Shown piece after piece: positions 15,662 to 23,291 of a stretch of 64,000 nucleotides of DNA. A model generated the notes under the pieces. That model had not been told where the DNA came from, searched no databases, and worked only from the letters and a program-made list of their open reading frames with translations. The stretch is taken from contig NZ_JAAVUS010000008.1 in assembly GCF_018449525.1 (NCBI RefSeq), forward strand, positions 248,001 to 312,000, given 5' to 3'. Source of the stretch: Bradyrhizobium sp. dw_78. Its GTDB lineage: Bacteria > Pseudomonadota > Alphaproteobacteria > Rhizobiales > Xanthobacteraceae. Made by a program: the position numbers and the translations under genes. The stretch's first letter is position 1. Each line of letters opens with the position of its first letter.

Positions 15662-16780
15662 ATGTTCTATCGTACTAAAGCACTTGCAGCCGTGGCATTG
15701 GCACTTGCCCCGCTTGCAACATTGGCGTCGATGGGCTCCGCCGCCGCGGCCGATCTGCCGGTCAAGGTCAAGGCAAAGCCGGTGGCCGACGTTCCTTTCT
15801 TCTTCGTCAACGACAACCGCTTTACCTATTCCTACCAGTTCACCGCGACCGACCCCGGTGCGTTTTCCGTCAAGCCGAACGGGTCGCTTGATGGACACAC
15901 CGCCAAGCAGGTCTACAGCTTCACCCATTTCGATGTGTGGGCTTACGGCACCAACTTTATCAACCTCGATCTGCTCAAGTCGGATCATAACGATCCCGCC
16001 AGCCCCTGCACGAATGTCGGCGCGACAATCGTCGGTGACTCCGAAACCTGCGCCGGCGCGGCCGAGTTTTACGGCCTGATCCGCAGCACCTTCGGCTGGA
16101 ACCAGCTGTTCAGCACCAATCAGTTCACGATGGGGCCGCTGCACAACATTTCGTTCGAGGTCGGCGCCGACGGCGAAACCGAGAACTCCTTCCTGGCGCC
16201 GAACAAAAAGGACATCGTCGCCGGTCTGCAATTCGCATTCGACCTGCCCTACAAGGGTTATATCGACATCGCGCCGTTGTATTATCAGGAGTGGAACCAC
16301 AACGCGTTCCTGGCTCCAGGGCTTGTCGGATCAGGCTGCCTCACGCCCACCGGCGCCTGCACCGGTATCGCCGACGGCAACACCCGATTCGACGCCACAT
16401 GGGCGTTGGAAATCAACTATTACATGGATCTGGGCTTCCTGCCTGAGAACATGCAATACTTCGCCATCAGCGGCCGCGCTGGCTTCTATGGACCGAAGGG
16501 CGGAGGCGCTCCGATCGGAACCGCGATCCAGGCCTCCAACGCCACCAAGACCGAAATCAACAGCGAGCCGATCCGCCTGACCTTCGACATGGGCAAGGCA
16601 ATCTGGGGTGCGAAGTACTCCCACGAAGTCGATACCTGGGTCGCCTATCGTTATTGGGAGAACAAGTTCGGTCTTGATGATAGCGAAAAAAGCCAAAATC
16701 CGGTTTGCTATACCAACGGAGCCAACAACCACAGTTGTACTGAAAAGTCGGTCTCGGCTGGCGTGACAGTCAAGTTCTGA
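15662..16780 (+). CDS. Outer-membrane beta-barrel protein, possible purine/nucleoside channel
   Basis: A 372-residue exported protein. The signal peptide (ALAAVALALAPLATLASMG) is followed by AAAADLPVKVKAKP, the usual start of alphaproteobacterial barrel proteins. The rest is rich in alternating aromatic strands (FTYSYQF, FDVWAYGTNFINLDL, YIDIAPLYYQEWNH). It ends in a strand with terminal Phe (SVSAGVTVKF), the signal for BAM insertion. FINLDLLKSDHND resembles the Tsx nucleoside-channel family, but I cannot confirm this. Two Cys pairs sit in presumed extracellular loops. The position between two purine-type importers suggests it is their outer-membrane route. AGGGGG precedes ATG 15662. Confidence 0.72.
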   Translation: MFYRTKALAAVALALAPLATLASMGSAAAADLPVKVKAKPVADVPFFFVNDNRFTYSYQFTATDPGAFSVKPNGSLDGHTAKQVYSFTHFDVWAYGTNFINLDLLKSDHNDPASPCTNVGATIVGDSETCAGAAEFYGLIRSTFGWNQLFSTNQFTMGPLHNISFEVGADGETENSFLAPNKKDIVAGLQFAFDLPYKGYIDIAPLYYQEWNHNAFLAPGLVGSGCLTPTGACTGIADGNTRFDATWALEINYYMDLGFLPENMQYFAISGRAGFYGPKGGGAPIGTAIQASNATKTEINSEPIRLTFDMGKAIWGAKYSHEVDTWVAYRYWENKFGLDDSEKSQNPVCYTNGANNHSCTEKSVSAGVTVKF

Positions 16781-16802
16781 CCGTTCAAGGCTACCCCTCC
16801 GG

Positions 16803-16837
16803 AAATGGCGTCGCGATGATTTCGCGGCGCCATTTTT
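16803..16837 (+). terminator. Intrinsic terminator of the barrel gene
   Basis: Fourteen-base arms (16803-16816 and 16822-16835) pair with one G-U, and the 3' side runs into CATTTTT. The hairpin begins 22 bases after the stop of the barrel gene. Confidence 0.8.
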
Positions 16838-16892
16838 CGTTTCTGTGAGGGGAGGAAATATCGCGTGAAGGAATATCGAAGAAATAAAGCGT

Positions 16893-16988
16893 GATCGGTT
16901 CTGATCGAATCAGAACCGAAGCCCCGGATTCTTGTTTTGACGCGTTTTCTTCACGCGAACCGGTATCCGCTTCGCTCGAAAACGCTCT
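16893..16988 (-). repeat. Intergenic repeat family C, copy 1
   Basis: Contains the inverted repeat CGGTTCTGAT / ATCAGAACCG and the conserved tract GACGCGTTTTCTTCACGCGA found also near 30.7, 43.7 and 47.0 kb. It ends directly at the stop codon of the deaminase gene, on whose 3' side it may form a transcript-end hairpin. Confidence 0.75.
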
Positions 16989-17487
16989 ATTTGTTCCAGA
17001 TATTTTCGTGCAGCGCCGCGGCTTCGTCTTGCAGCAGCGGCCCGACAATTTCGGTCGGGCGCTGACCGCTTTCGAGCACGGTCCGGCAAGGCAGGTTCAG
17101 CGTCGGGTTCTCCGGATGGTTTCCGGTGATGGCGCGCAGACGCTCTTCGCTCAGGCCATAGACCAGCCGGCCGATGCCGGCCCAGTAGATGGCGCCGGCG
17201 CACATGGCGCAGGGTTCGGCGGAGGAATAGAGCGTGGCTTTACTCAGGACCGCCGGGCTCAAACCCGTGCAGGCCCGGGTCGCGAGCAGGCGCTCGGCAT
17301 GCGCGGTGCCGTCATGCGACGGCATATAGCCGTTCTCGGTCTCGATCAGCACGTTGCGGTTCTGGTCGACCAGGATCGCGCCGAAGGGATGGTTGCCGTG
17401 GCTTGTCGCACGGCGGGCCACGTCGAACGCGCGGCGCAGGAAATGCTCATCGAGTTCGACTGGATCGAGATCTGCGATGTCGTTCAT
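16987..17487 (-). CDS. CDA-fold nucleoside/nucleobase deaminase (guanine-deaminase-like)
   Basis: A 166-residue zinc deaminase of the cytidine-deaminase fold. The zinc motifs are H63-A-E65 (GTAHAERLL) and P-C93-AMC96 (SAEPCAMCAGAIYW). The size and the CAMCAGAIYWAGI sequence are close to the bacterial guanine deaminase/TadA group, and GNHPFGAILV is the usual substrate-side loop. In this operon guanine to xanthine is the most economical guess, but adenine- or cytosine-type substrates are possible. ATG 17487 shares one base with the stop of the ATPase gene (TGATG); a TTG one codon earlier is less likely. It is the last gene of importer operon 2. Confidence 0.85.
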   Translation of the reverse strand: MNDIADLDPVELDEHFLRRAFDVARRATSHGNHPFGAILVDQNRNVLIETENGYMPSHDGTAHAERLLATRACTGLSPAVLSKATLYSSAEPCAMCAGAIYWAGIGRLVYGLSEERLRAITGNHPENPTLNLPCRTVLESGQRPTEIVGPLLQDEAAALHENIWNK

Positions 17488-19019
17488 CAATGCCCGGCCA
17501 TGTGCCGTCCGATTTCCGTGAGGTTGGTTTCACCCGCGCGCGCTTCATAGACCAATTCGCCGTGGAAGATAACCATCAGCCGATCGGAGAGTTCAAGCAA
17601 TTCGTCGAGATCCTCGCTGACCAGAAGCACGGCGGCGCCGCGGTTTCGCGCGGCCATGATCTCGGCGTGGATTTGCGCCACCGCCGCAAAATCGAGGCCG
17701 AAGCACGGATTGGCGGCGATCAGGACTTCGACGTCGCCGCCGAGCTCGCGCGCCAGCACGGCGCGCTGCACGTTGCCGCCGGACAGCGCCGCGATCGGCG
17801 TATCGGGGGTGCGGGTCTTGATCTTGTAGAGCCCGATTTTCCGCTCGGCCTCGGTGCGGAACGCCGCGCGGTTGAGCCACCAGCCGCCGCTCGCGAACGG
17901 CGCGCGGTCGAATTCGCGGAAGGCGATATTGTCGGCGACGCTCATGCCGCCGACGCAGGCGTTCTTCAGCGGCTCTTCCGGCAATAGCGACATCTTGTGC
18001 TGACGCATCTCCTCGCGGCTGGCGTGGTAGAGATCGCCGGCGACGCGGATTTCGCCGCTCTCGGCCTCGCGCTGGCCCGACAGCACCTCGACCAGCTGCC
18101 GCTGGCCGTTGCCGGAGACGCCTGCGATGCCGACGATTTCGCCGCCGCGAACCGTGAGCGAAATATCATGGACGGCGACCGCGCCGGCGTCGTCCAGCGC
18201 ATTCAGCTTGCTCAGTTCGAGACGGGTGGCGGTCACCTCGCCGATGCGCGCCGGCTGCACCGTGAGTTCTTCGGCGCCGATCATGGTGCGCGCCATGTCG
18301 TCCGGCGTGAGGTCGGCAACGCGGCCGTGGCCGGCCAGCTTGCCGCGGCGCAGAATGGTCACGTCGTCGGCGAACGCCATCACCTCGCGGAATTTATGCG
18401 TGATCATCAGAATGGTCAGTTCACCGGCCACGACCATGTTGCGCAGCATGCCAAGGACTTCGTCGGCCTCGGCCGGGGTCAGCACCGAGGTCGGTTCGTC
18501 GAGGATCAGGAACCGACGCTTGAGGTAAAGCTGCTTGAGAATCTCGCATTTCTGCCGCTCGCCGGCGGAAATGTCGGAAACCCGCGCGTTCAGCGGCACC
18601 TTGAACGGCATCCGCGCCAGGAACGCCTCCAGTTCTTTCTTTTCCCTGGGCCAGTTGACGATGGCAGGCACGTCGTCGCGCGCCAGCACGAGATTTTCGG
18701 CCACCGTCATCGCCGGCACCAGCGTGAAATGCTGGTAGACCATGCCCAGCCCGAGCGCATGGGCGTCTTTCGGATTGGCGATCGCCTGTTCGCGTCCGCC
18801 GACCAGGATACTGCCCGCGGTCGGGTGGTAATAACCCATGATGCATTTGACCAGCGTGCTCTTGCCGGCGCCGTTTTCGCCGAGCAGCGCATGGAACGAG
18901 CCCGGCCGCACCTTCAGTTCGACATTGTCGAGCGCGACGAATTCACCGAAGCGCATGGTCATGGCGATGGCGTCGATGCCAGGCGTTCCTTCGGGAAGCG
19001 GCGGCTCGCCGATAATCAT
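17487..19019 (-). CDS. ABC transporter ATP-binding protein with two ATPase domains (importer 2)
   Basis: A 510-residue duplicated ATPase, parallel to the one at 13499-15070 but clearly diverged. Domain 1 has GENGAGKSTLVKC, ISAGERQKCEIL and LILDEPTSVL. Domain 2 has GVSGNGQRQL, LSGGNVQRAVLARELG and a degenerate Walker B AANPCFGLDF, so only the first site probably hydrolyses ATP efficiently. It lies between the amidohydrolase gene (4-base overlap) and the deaminase gene (1-base overlap), so transporter and enzymes are translated together. Confidence 0.94.
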   Translation of the reverse strand: MIIGEPPLPEGTPGIDAIAMTMRFGEFVALDNVELKVRPGSFHALLGENGAGKSTLVKCIMGYYHPTAGSILVGGREQAIANPKDAHALGLGMVYQHFTLVPAMTVAENLVLARDDVPAIVNWPREKKELEAFLARMPFKVPLNARVSDISAGERQKCEILKQLYLKRRFLILDEPTSVLTPAEADEVLGMLRNMVVAGELTILMITHKFREVMAFADDVTILRRGKLAGHGRVADLTPDDMARTMIGAEELTVQPARIGEVTATRLELSKLNALDDAGAVAVHDISLTVRGGEIVGIAGVSGNGQRQLVEVLSGQREAESGEIRVAGDLYHASREEMRQHKMSLLPEEPLKNACVGGMSVADNIAFREFDRAPFASGGWWLNRAAFRTEAERKIGLYKIKTRTPDTPIAALSGGNVQRAVLARELGGDVEVLIAANPCFGLDFAAVAQIHAEIMAARNRGAAVLLVSEDLDELLELSDRLMVIFHGELVYEARAGETNLTEIGRHMAGH

Positions 19020-19699
19020 GCCAGTGCCTCGATCATCGCGCCGGAAGTCGCAACCGCGCCGAACACGCCGCCCTGCATCTTGATCATCTTCAGCGCGTGG
19101 TCATGATTGTCCTTGTCGGTGGCGGCGCAGCAATCCTCGATCAGTACGCATTCGAAGCCGCGGTCGTTGGCCTCCCGCATGGTGGTGTGTACGCAGACGT
19201 CGGTGGTGATGCCGGTGAGCACGATGTTCTCGATGCCGCGCAGCCGCAGCATCAATTCGAGATCGGTGGCGCAGAACGATCCCTTGCCCGGCTTGTCGAT
19301 GATCGGCTCGCCCGGCAGCGGCGCGAGGTCGGGAATGATCTCCCAGCCGGGTTCGCCGCGCACCAGCACCCGGCCGCAGGGTCCAGGATCGCCGATCCCG
19401 GCGCCGATCTGGCGCGACCGCCAGCGCTTGTTCGCGGGCAGGTCGGTGAGGTCGGGGCGATGGCCTTCACGGGTATGGATGATGTGATAGCCCTTGTCGC
19501 GCATCGCCGCGAGCAGCCGCTTGATCGGTTCGATCGGCGCCCGCGTCAGCGACAGATCGTAGCCCATCTTGTCGACATAGCCGCCGACGCCGCAGAAATC
19601 GGTCTGCATGTCGATGACGATCAGCGCGGTGTTTTGCGGGCGCAGATCGCCGTTATACGGCCAGGCATAGGGTTCGGATTTCAGGTAACGCTCAGCCAT
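19016..19699 (-). CDS. biuH: Isochorismatase-fold amidohydrolase, biuret (or triuret) hydrolase-like
   Basis: A 227-residue cysteine hydrolase. The family triad is Asp30 (IDMQTDF), Lys136 (IIDKPGKGSF) and Cys169 (TTDVCVHTT). As I recall the Rhizobium leguminosarum biuret hydrolase BiuH, its D36/K142/C175 and Q215 map here with one constant offset of six (Q209). Segments such as PYAWPYNG, GGYVDKMGYDLSL and HTREGHRPDL are also near-identical to it. BiuH cleaves biuret to allophanate and ammonia; the related TrtA cleaves triuret, a urate oxidation product. The gene is embedded between permease and ATPase genes of importer 2. Alternatives are ureidoacrylate or N-carbamoyl amidases. Confidence 0.8.
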   Translation of the reverse strand: MAERYLKSEPYAWPYNGDLRPQNTALIVIDMQTDFCGVGGYVDKMGYDLSLTRAPIEPIKRLLAAMRDKGYHIIHTREGHRPDLTDLPANKRWRSRQIGAGIGDPGPCGRVLVRGEPGWEIIPDLAPLPGEPIIDKPGKGSFCATDLELMLRLRGIENIVLTGITTDVCVHTTMREANDRGFECVLIEDCCAATDKDNHDHALKMIKMQGGVFGAVATSGAMIEALA

Positions 19700-19729
19700 G
19701 ATTCTGCGCCCCGCGCTTTATGCGTTTGA

Positions 19730-20656
19730 TTATCTGGTGATCGAGAGTTCGGCCGGCGCGCCGGTCAGCGTGCGCTTCGGCGAGCAGGTGATGATCATGA
19801 TCGCCAGCGTCAGGATGTAGGGCGCGGCGTTGAACAGATGATAGCCGGAGGTGACGCCGACCGATTGCAGCGCCGGTCCGAGCGCGGCCGCGCCGCCGAA
19901 GGCGAGCGACGCCCACAGGCACAGCATTGGATCCCAGCGCGCGAAGATCACCAGCGCCACCGCCGTAATGCCCTGGCCGCTGGAAAGGCCTTCGTTCCAG
20001 CTTCCGGGATAGAACAGCGACAGGAACGAGCCGCCGATTCCGGCAAGGAAGCCGCCGACCATGGTCGCGCGCAGCCGGATCAGCAGCACCGAATGGCCCA
20101 TGGCGCGGGCGGCGTCGGAGCTTTCACCGGCGGTGCGGATCAACAGGCCCCAGCGTGTGGTGCGGAACGCCCAGTAAAGGATCGGCGCCAGCACGACGCC
20201 GATCAGGAACAGCACGTTGATCTGCAAGGCTGCGCGGAGCTGCGGGATATCGCTCCACCATCCGAAGTCGATCGCCGGCAACCGCGCGGCGGTCGGCTCG
20301 ATCAGCGGCTTGCCGAGAAAGAATGCGAGGCCGGTACCGAACAGCATCAGCGCGATGCCGACCGCGACGTCGTTGACGCGCGGCAGCGAACAGATGCCGG
20401 CGTGAAGTGCGCCCAGCAGCGCGCCGGTGACGCCGGCGGCGAGGACGCCGAGCCAGGGTGATCCGGTCAGGTAGGAAATGCCGTACGCGCTCATCGCGCC
20501 CATCACCAGCGTGCCTTCGAGGCCGAGATTGATGCGCCCCGAGCGTTCGGTGATGCACTCGCCAAGGCTGACGAAGAGGAAGGGCGTGGAAACACGAATG
20601 GCGCCGCCAAACACGGCGAGCGGCACGGTCCAGAGTCCGATCGATCCGTCGGCCAT
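19730..20656 (-). CDS. ABC transporter permease, second subunit (importer 2)
   Basis: A 308-residue multi-spanning inner-membrane protein of the BPD_transp_2 family. ECITERSGRINLGLEGTLVMG near the N-terminus is the same coupling motif as in importer 1 (ERSGVLNLGVEG). Later segments include LFYPGSWNEGLSSGQGITAVALVIF. It starts one base after the stop of the upstream permease gene and ends 31 bases before biuH. It pairs with the 369-residue permease to form the channel. Confidence 0.93.
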   Translation of the reverse strand: MADGSIGLWTVPLAVFGGAIRVSTPFLFVSLGECITERSGRINLGLEGTLVMGAMSAYGISYLTGSPWLGVLAAGVTGALLGALHAGICSLPRVNDVAVGIALMLFGTGLAFFLGKPLIEPTAARLPAIDFGWWSDIPQLRAALQINVLFLIGVVLAPILYWAFRTTRWGLLIRTAGESSDAARAMGHSVLLIRLRATMVGGFLAGIGGSFLSLFYPGSWNEGLSSGQGITAVALVIFARWDPMLCLWASLAFGGAAALGPALQSVGVTSGYHLFNAAPYILTLAIMIITCSPKRTLTGAPAELSITR

Positions 20657-20657
20657 G

Positions 20658-21767
20658 TCAGGATTTCCCTTTCAGGAAGCCGATCCGCCCGTAAAGCGCA
20701 TCGCTGGCGAGAACGAAGAGGAAGATGATGCCTTGCAGCACCAGCACGGAGGCGTCGGGCAGGTCGAGCCGGCGCTGCAACAGGCCGCCGCTGGCGCTGA
20801 TGCCGCCGAGCAGGATCGCGACCGGAATGACCGCCAGCGGGTTTTGCCGCGCCAGGAAGGCGACGAGGATGCCGGTGAAGCCGTATCCCGCGGCCAGATT
20901 GGCGTTGGTGCGGCCCTGAACCGCCGCCACCTCGACCATTCCGGCGAGACCGGCCGACGCGCCGGCCAGGAAGCAGATCGTCAGGATCAGCTTGCCGACG
21001 CCAAGGCCGACGATCTTGGCCGCGCGGATATTGCCGCCGGCGACGCGGGCCGCAAAGCCGAACACGGTATGGTAGATCAGAATGTAGGATGCGATGGCGG
21101 CGATGATTCCGAACACCAGTCCCCAATGGATGTCGGTGCCGGGGATCGAGCCGATCATGTTGGCGGCGCCGATTTCGCGGGTCGAAGGTTTGTTGAGGCT
21201 GGCGGGATCGCGCATCGGACCCTCGACCAGGTGATTGAGGATCGCCAGCGCGATGTAGACGAGCAGCAGGCTTGAGATCGTCTCGTTGACACCGCGATAT
21301 TGCCGAAGCCCGCCCGACAGCATGATCCAGAGACCGCCGCCCGCCATGCCGGCGCAGGCCATCGCCAGTTGTACGGCGAGCGGGGACGCCCATTGCAGCA
21401 TCAATGCGGCGCTGGTGGCGGAAAGCGCCCCGATCAAGAGCGCGCCTTCGCCGCCGATGATGACCATGCCGAGCTGCGCGGGCAGCGCCGTACACAGCGC
21501 TGTCAGGATCAGGGGCGCGGCGCGGGTCAGGGTGTTTTGCCAGGAGAACCAGGTCCCGAACGCGCCCTGGTACATGTAGAAATAAAGATCGAGCGGATTT
21601 TTGCCGAACATGGCGACGAAGATGCCAAAGACTCCGAGCGCGCCGACCAGCGCCGCGCCCGGAATGAGGATGTATTCGATCGTGCCGCCGTAGCGTTGGA
21701 GGAATCCGGGATCGGCGGCCGGCGCTATTGCGACCGCCTCAACCGGCTCCGCCACGTCGGTCGTCAT
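20658..21767 (-). CDS. ABC transporter permease, first subunit (importer 2)
   Basis: A 369-residue inner-membrane permease equivalent to the 365-residue protein of importer 1. Landmarks are GMVIIGGEGALLIGALSATSA, YRGVNETISSLLLVYIALAI and GYGFTGILVAFLARQNPLAV. It has an extended acidic cytoplasmic N-terminus (about 30 residues) before the first membrane segment. Its ATG overlaps the stop of the binding-protein gene by four bases (ATGA). Confidence 0.93.
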   Translation of the reverse strand: MTTDVAEPVEAVAIAPAADPGFLQRYGGTIEYILIPGAALVGALGVFGIFVAMFGKNPLDLYFYMYQGAFGTWFSWQNTLTRAAPLILTALCTALPAQLGMVIIGGEGALLIGALSATSAALMLQWASPLAVQLAMACAGMAGGGLWIMLSGGLRQYRGVNETISSLLLVYIALAILNHLVEGPMRDPASLNKPSTREIGAANMIGSIPGTDIHWGLVFGIIAAIASYILIYHTVFGFAARVAGGNIRAAKIVGLGVGKLILTICFLAGASAGLAGMVEVAAVQGRTNANLAAGYGFTGILVAFLARQNPLAVIPVAILLGGISASGGLLQRRLDLPDASVLVLQGIIFLFVLASDALYGRIGFLKGKS

Positions 21768-22873
21768 GAAGTCGCTCCGATCACGCCTTCAACCAGATAG
21801 TCCATCTTTTCCAGTTCGGGATCCTTCTGGCCGCGCTCGGTGCCGGCGGCGATCACGGTCTTGCCCTTGTTGTCCATGATCGGGCCTTTGAAGATGGTGT
21901 AGGTGCCGGCGATCAGCTGGGCCTTGATATCGTCGGCATGTTTGCGCGCCTCCGCCGACACCGCCTCGCCATAGGGCGAGCATTTGACGATCTCTTCCTT
22001 CAGGCCGCCGCGATAGAAATTCGGAATTGATTCGCCGGCCTGGATCATCTTCACGAACTTCGGATAGAGCGCTTCCCAATTCCATTCGGCGCCGGTCAGA
22101 TAGGCCTTCGGCGCCAGCGGCGACTGGTCGACGTGATAGCCGCAAACCATCGCGCCGCGGCGCGCGGCGTTCTCGACCATCGTCTTCGGTCCGTCGACGT
22201 GACAGGTCAGGACATCGACGCCCTGGTCGATCAGGCTGTTGGTTGCCTCGGCTTCCTTCACCGGCATCGACCAGTCACCGGTAAAGATGACCTGCGTGGT
22301 GGCTTTCGGATTGGCGAGCTTGGCGCCGAGCGTGAAGGCGTTGATGTTGCGCAGCACCTGCGGGATCGGCTTGGCCGCGACAAAGCCGAGCTTGCCGGAC
22401 TTGGTCGAGTAGCCGGCCACGATGCCCGAGATATATTGCGCTTCGTCGATATAGCCGAAATAGCTGCCGGCGTTCTTCGGGTCCTTGTCGCTCCACAACC
22501 CGCCGCAGTGCTCGAAATGCAGCTTGGGATATTTGGCCGCCACCTTGACCATGTGCGGATTGTAATAGCCGAAAGAGGTCGGGAACAGCAGCGTCGCGCC
22601 GTCGAGATTGATCATCGACTCCATCGTTTTTTCGACGGCGTCAGTCTCGGGTACCTTTTCTTCCTCGACCACCTTGATGCCCGGCAATTTCTTGAGCACC
22701 GCAGCGCCCTGCGCGTGAGCCTGGTTGTAGCCGTAGTCGTCGCGCGATCCGACATAGATAAAGCCGATGGTCATGTCAGCCGCCGCTGCCGACCGGACGC
22801 CCAAAGCCGAACCAAGCGTCAGCGCGGCGCTTCCTTGCAAGAGATGCCGTCGTGAAATTCTGCCGAAATCCAT
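21764..22873 (-). CDS. BMP-family substrate-binding protein, Tat-type signal (importer 2)
   Basis: A 369-residue periplasmic binding protein of the BMP/PnrA family. The N-terminus FGRISRRHLLQGSAALTLG is a twin-arginine signal with cleavage near AAA|ADM, so it is exported folded, unlike its Sec-dependent counterpart in importer 1. The mature protein begins MTIGFIYVGSRDDYGYNQAH, with FPTSFGYYNPHMV and HFEHCGGLW, all family segments. It is the first gene of a six-gene operon (binding protein, two permeases, BiuH-like hydrolase, ATPase, deaminase). A strong sigma-54 promoter candidate lies 75 bases upstream. The ligand may be a ureide or urate-derived compound, given the embedded hydrolase; this is inference. 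Confidence 0.92.
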   Translation of the reverse strand: MDFGRISRRHLLQGSAALTLGSALGVRSAAAADMTIGFIYVGSRDDYGYNQAHAQGAAVLKKLPGIKVVEEEKVPETDAVEKTMESMINLDGATLLFPTSFGYYNPHMVKVAAKYPKLHFEHCGGLWSDKDPKNAGSYFGYIDEAQYISGIVAGYSTKSGKLGFVAAKPIPQVLRNINAFTLGAKLANPKATTQVIFTGDWSMPVKEAEATNSLIDQGVDVLTCHVDGPKTMVENAARRGAMVCGYHVDQSPLAPKAYLTGAEWNWEALYPKFVKMIQAGESIPNFYRGGLKEEIVKCSPYGEAVSAEARKHADDIKAQLIAGTYTIFKGPIMDNKGKTVIAAGTERGQKDPELEKMDYLVEGVIGATS

Positions 22874-22947
22874 AGGTTGCTCCTCTGGCGGACGGTCCGC
22901 CGCTTATGTCGCGGCTTCGTCCGGTTCGGCGAAGCCGGAACCAGAAT

Positions 22948-22963
22948 CGCAATCTTCATGCCA
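22948..22963 (-). promoter_or_regulatory. Candidate sigma-54 promoter of importer operon 2
   Basis: On the - strand the site reads TGGCATGAAGATTGCG, matching TGGCACG-N4-TTGCW at all but two positions. The predicted start near 22936 gives a leader of about 63 bases to ATG 22873. Confidence 0.75.
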
Positions 22964-23082
22964 ACGCCTAGATCTTATTCAAAATCAAATAAGAGGATGA
23001 TATAATTTATATATTCCAGAAAAATGGCGCTGTTCTAAATTTGTGCAGACGGTTTTTTGTCCATAAAATAGGCATTATATAA

Positions 23083-23098
23083 CTATTGTATGCAATAG
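23083..23098. promoter_or_regulatory. Inverted repeat CTATTG-N4-CAATAG, candidate activator or operator site
   Basis: Perfect 6-base arms around TATG. It lies 120 bases upstream of each of the two divergent sigma-54 candidates (22963 and 23204), a typical enhancer-site distance. The ATTG-N4-CAAT form also resembles operators of FCD-type GntR regulators. Confidence 0.5.
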
Positions 23099-23203
23099 AG
23101 TTAAGCAAGATTTACCTTTTGAGGGGTGAGTGGACGATCCTTGGGGACGTGAATCGCCAAGACCAGAAGGAGCGGGCGCCATGCATGCTTCGGTCGGCCG
23201 CGC

Positions 23204-23219
23204 TGGCGTCCAGCTTGCA
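23204..23219 (+). promoter_or_regulatory. Candidate sigma-54 promoter of the allantoate amidohydrolase gene
   Basis: TGGCGTCCAGCTTGCA contains TGG-N8-TTGCA. The expected start near 23230 gives a leader of about 60 bases to ATG 23292. Confidence 0.65.
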
Positions 23220-23239
23220 TTATCCAGACCGGCATTTCC

Positions 23240-23261
23240 ACTTTTCCGGATCATGCTCTAG
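23240..23261 (-). repeat. Intergenic repeat family B, copy 1
   Basis: On the - strand it reads CTAGAGCATGATCCGGAAAA followed by GT, the core also seen at 33631 and 54513. It falls inside the predicted leader of the allantoate amidohydrolase transcript. Confidence 0.7.
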
Positions 23262-23291
23262 CCTGCATCGTTACTGGAAGCGTTGGGCGCA

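Larger units (their letters stand above)
22874..23291. other. Divergent regulatory region between importer operon 2 and the allantoate amidohydrolase gene
   Basis: These 418 bases contain no gene. The middle (about 22975-23120) is strikingly AT-rich. It holds one sigma-54 promoter candidate for each side, a 16-base inverted repeat between them, and an intergenic repeat in the leader of the + strand gene. The layout, two outward promoters with a central site over 100 bases from each, is what an enhancer-type activator site would give. Confidence 0.65.

Noticed and set aside
23142..23157. Second possible sigma-54 site before the allantoate amidohydrolase gene (GGGACGTGAATCGCC)
   Set aside because: Spacing is off by one for TGG and the -12 box is TCGCC. 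The site at 23204 is far better.
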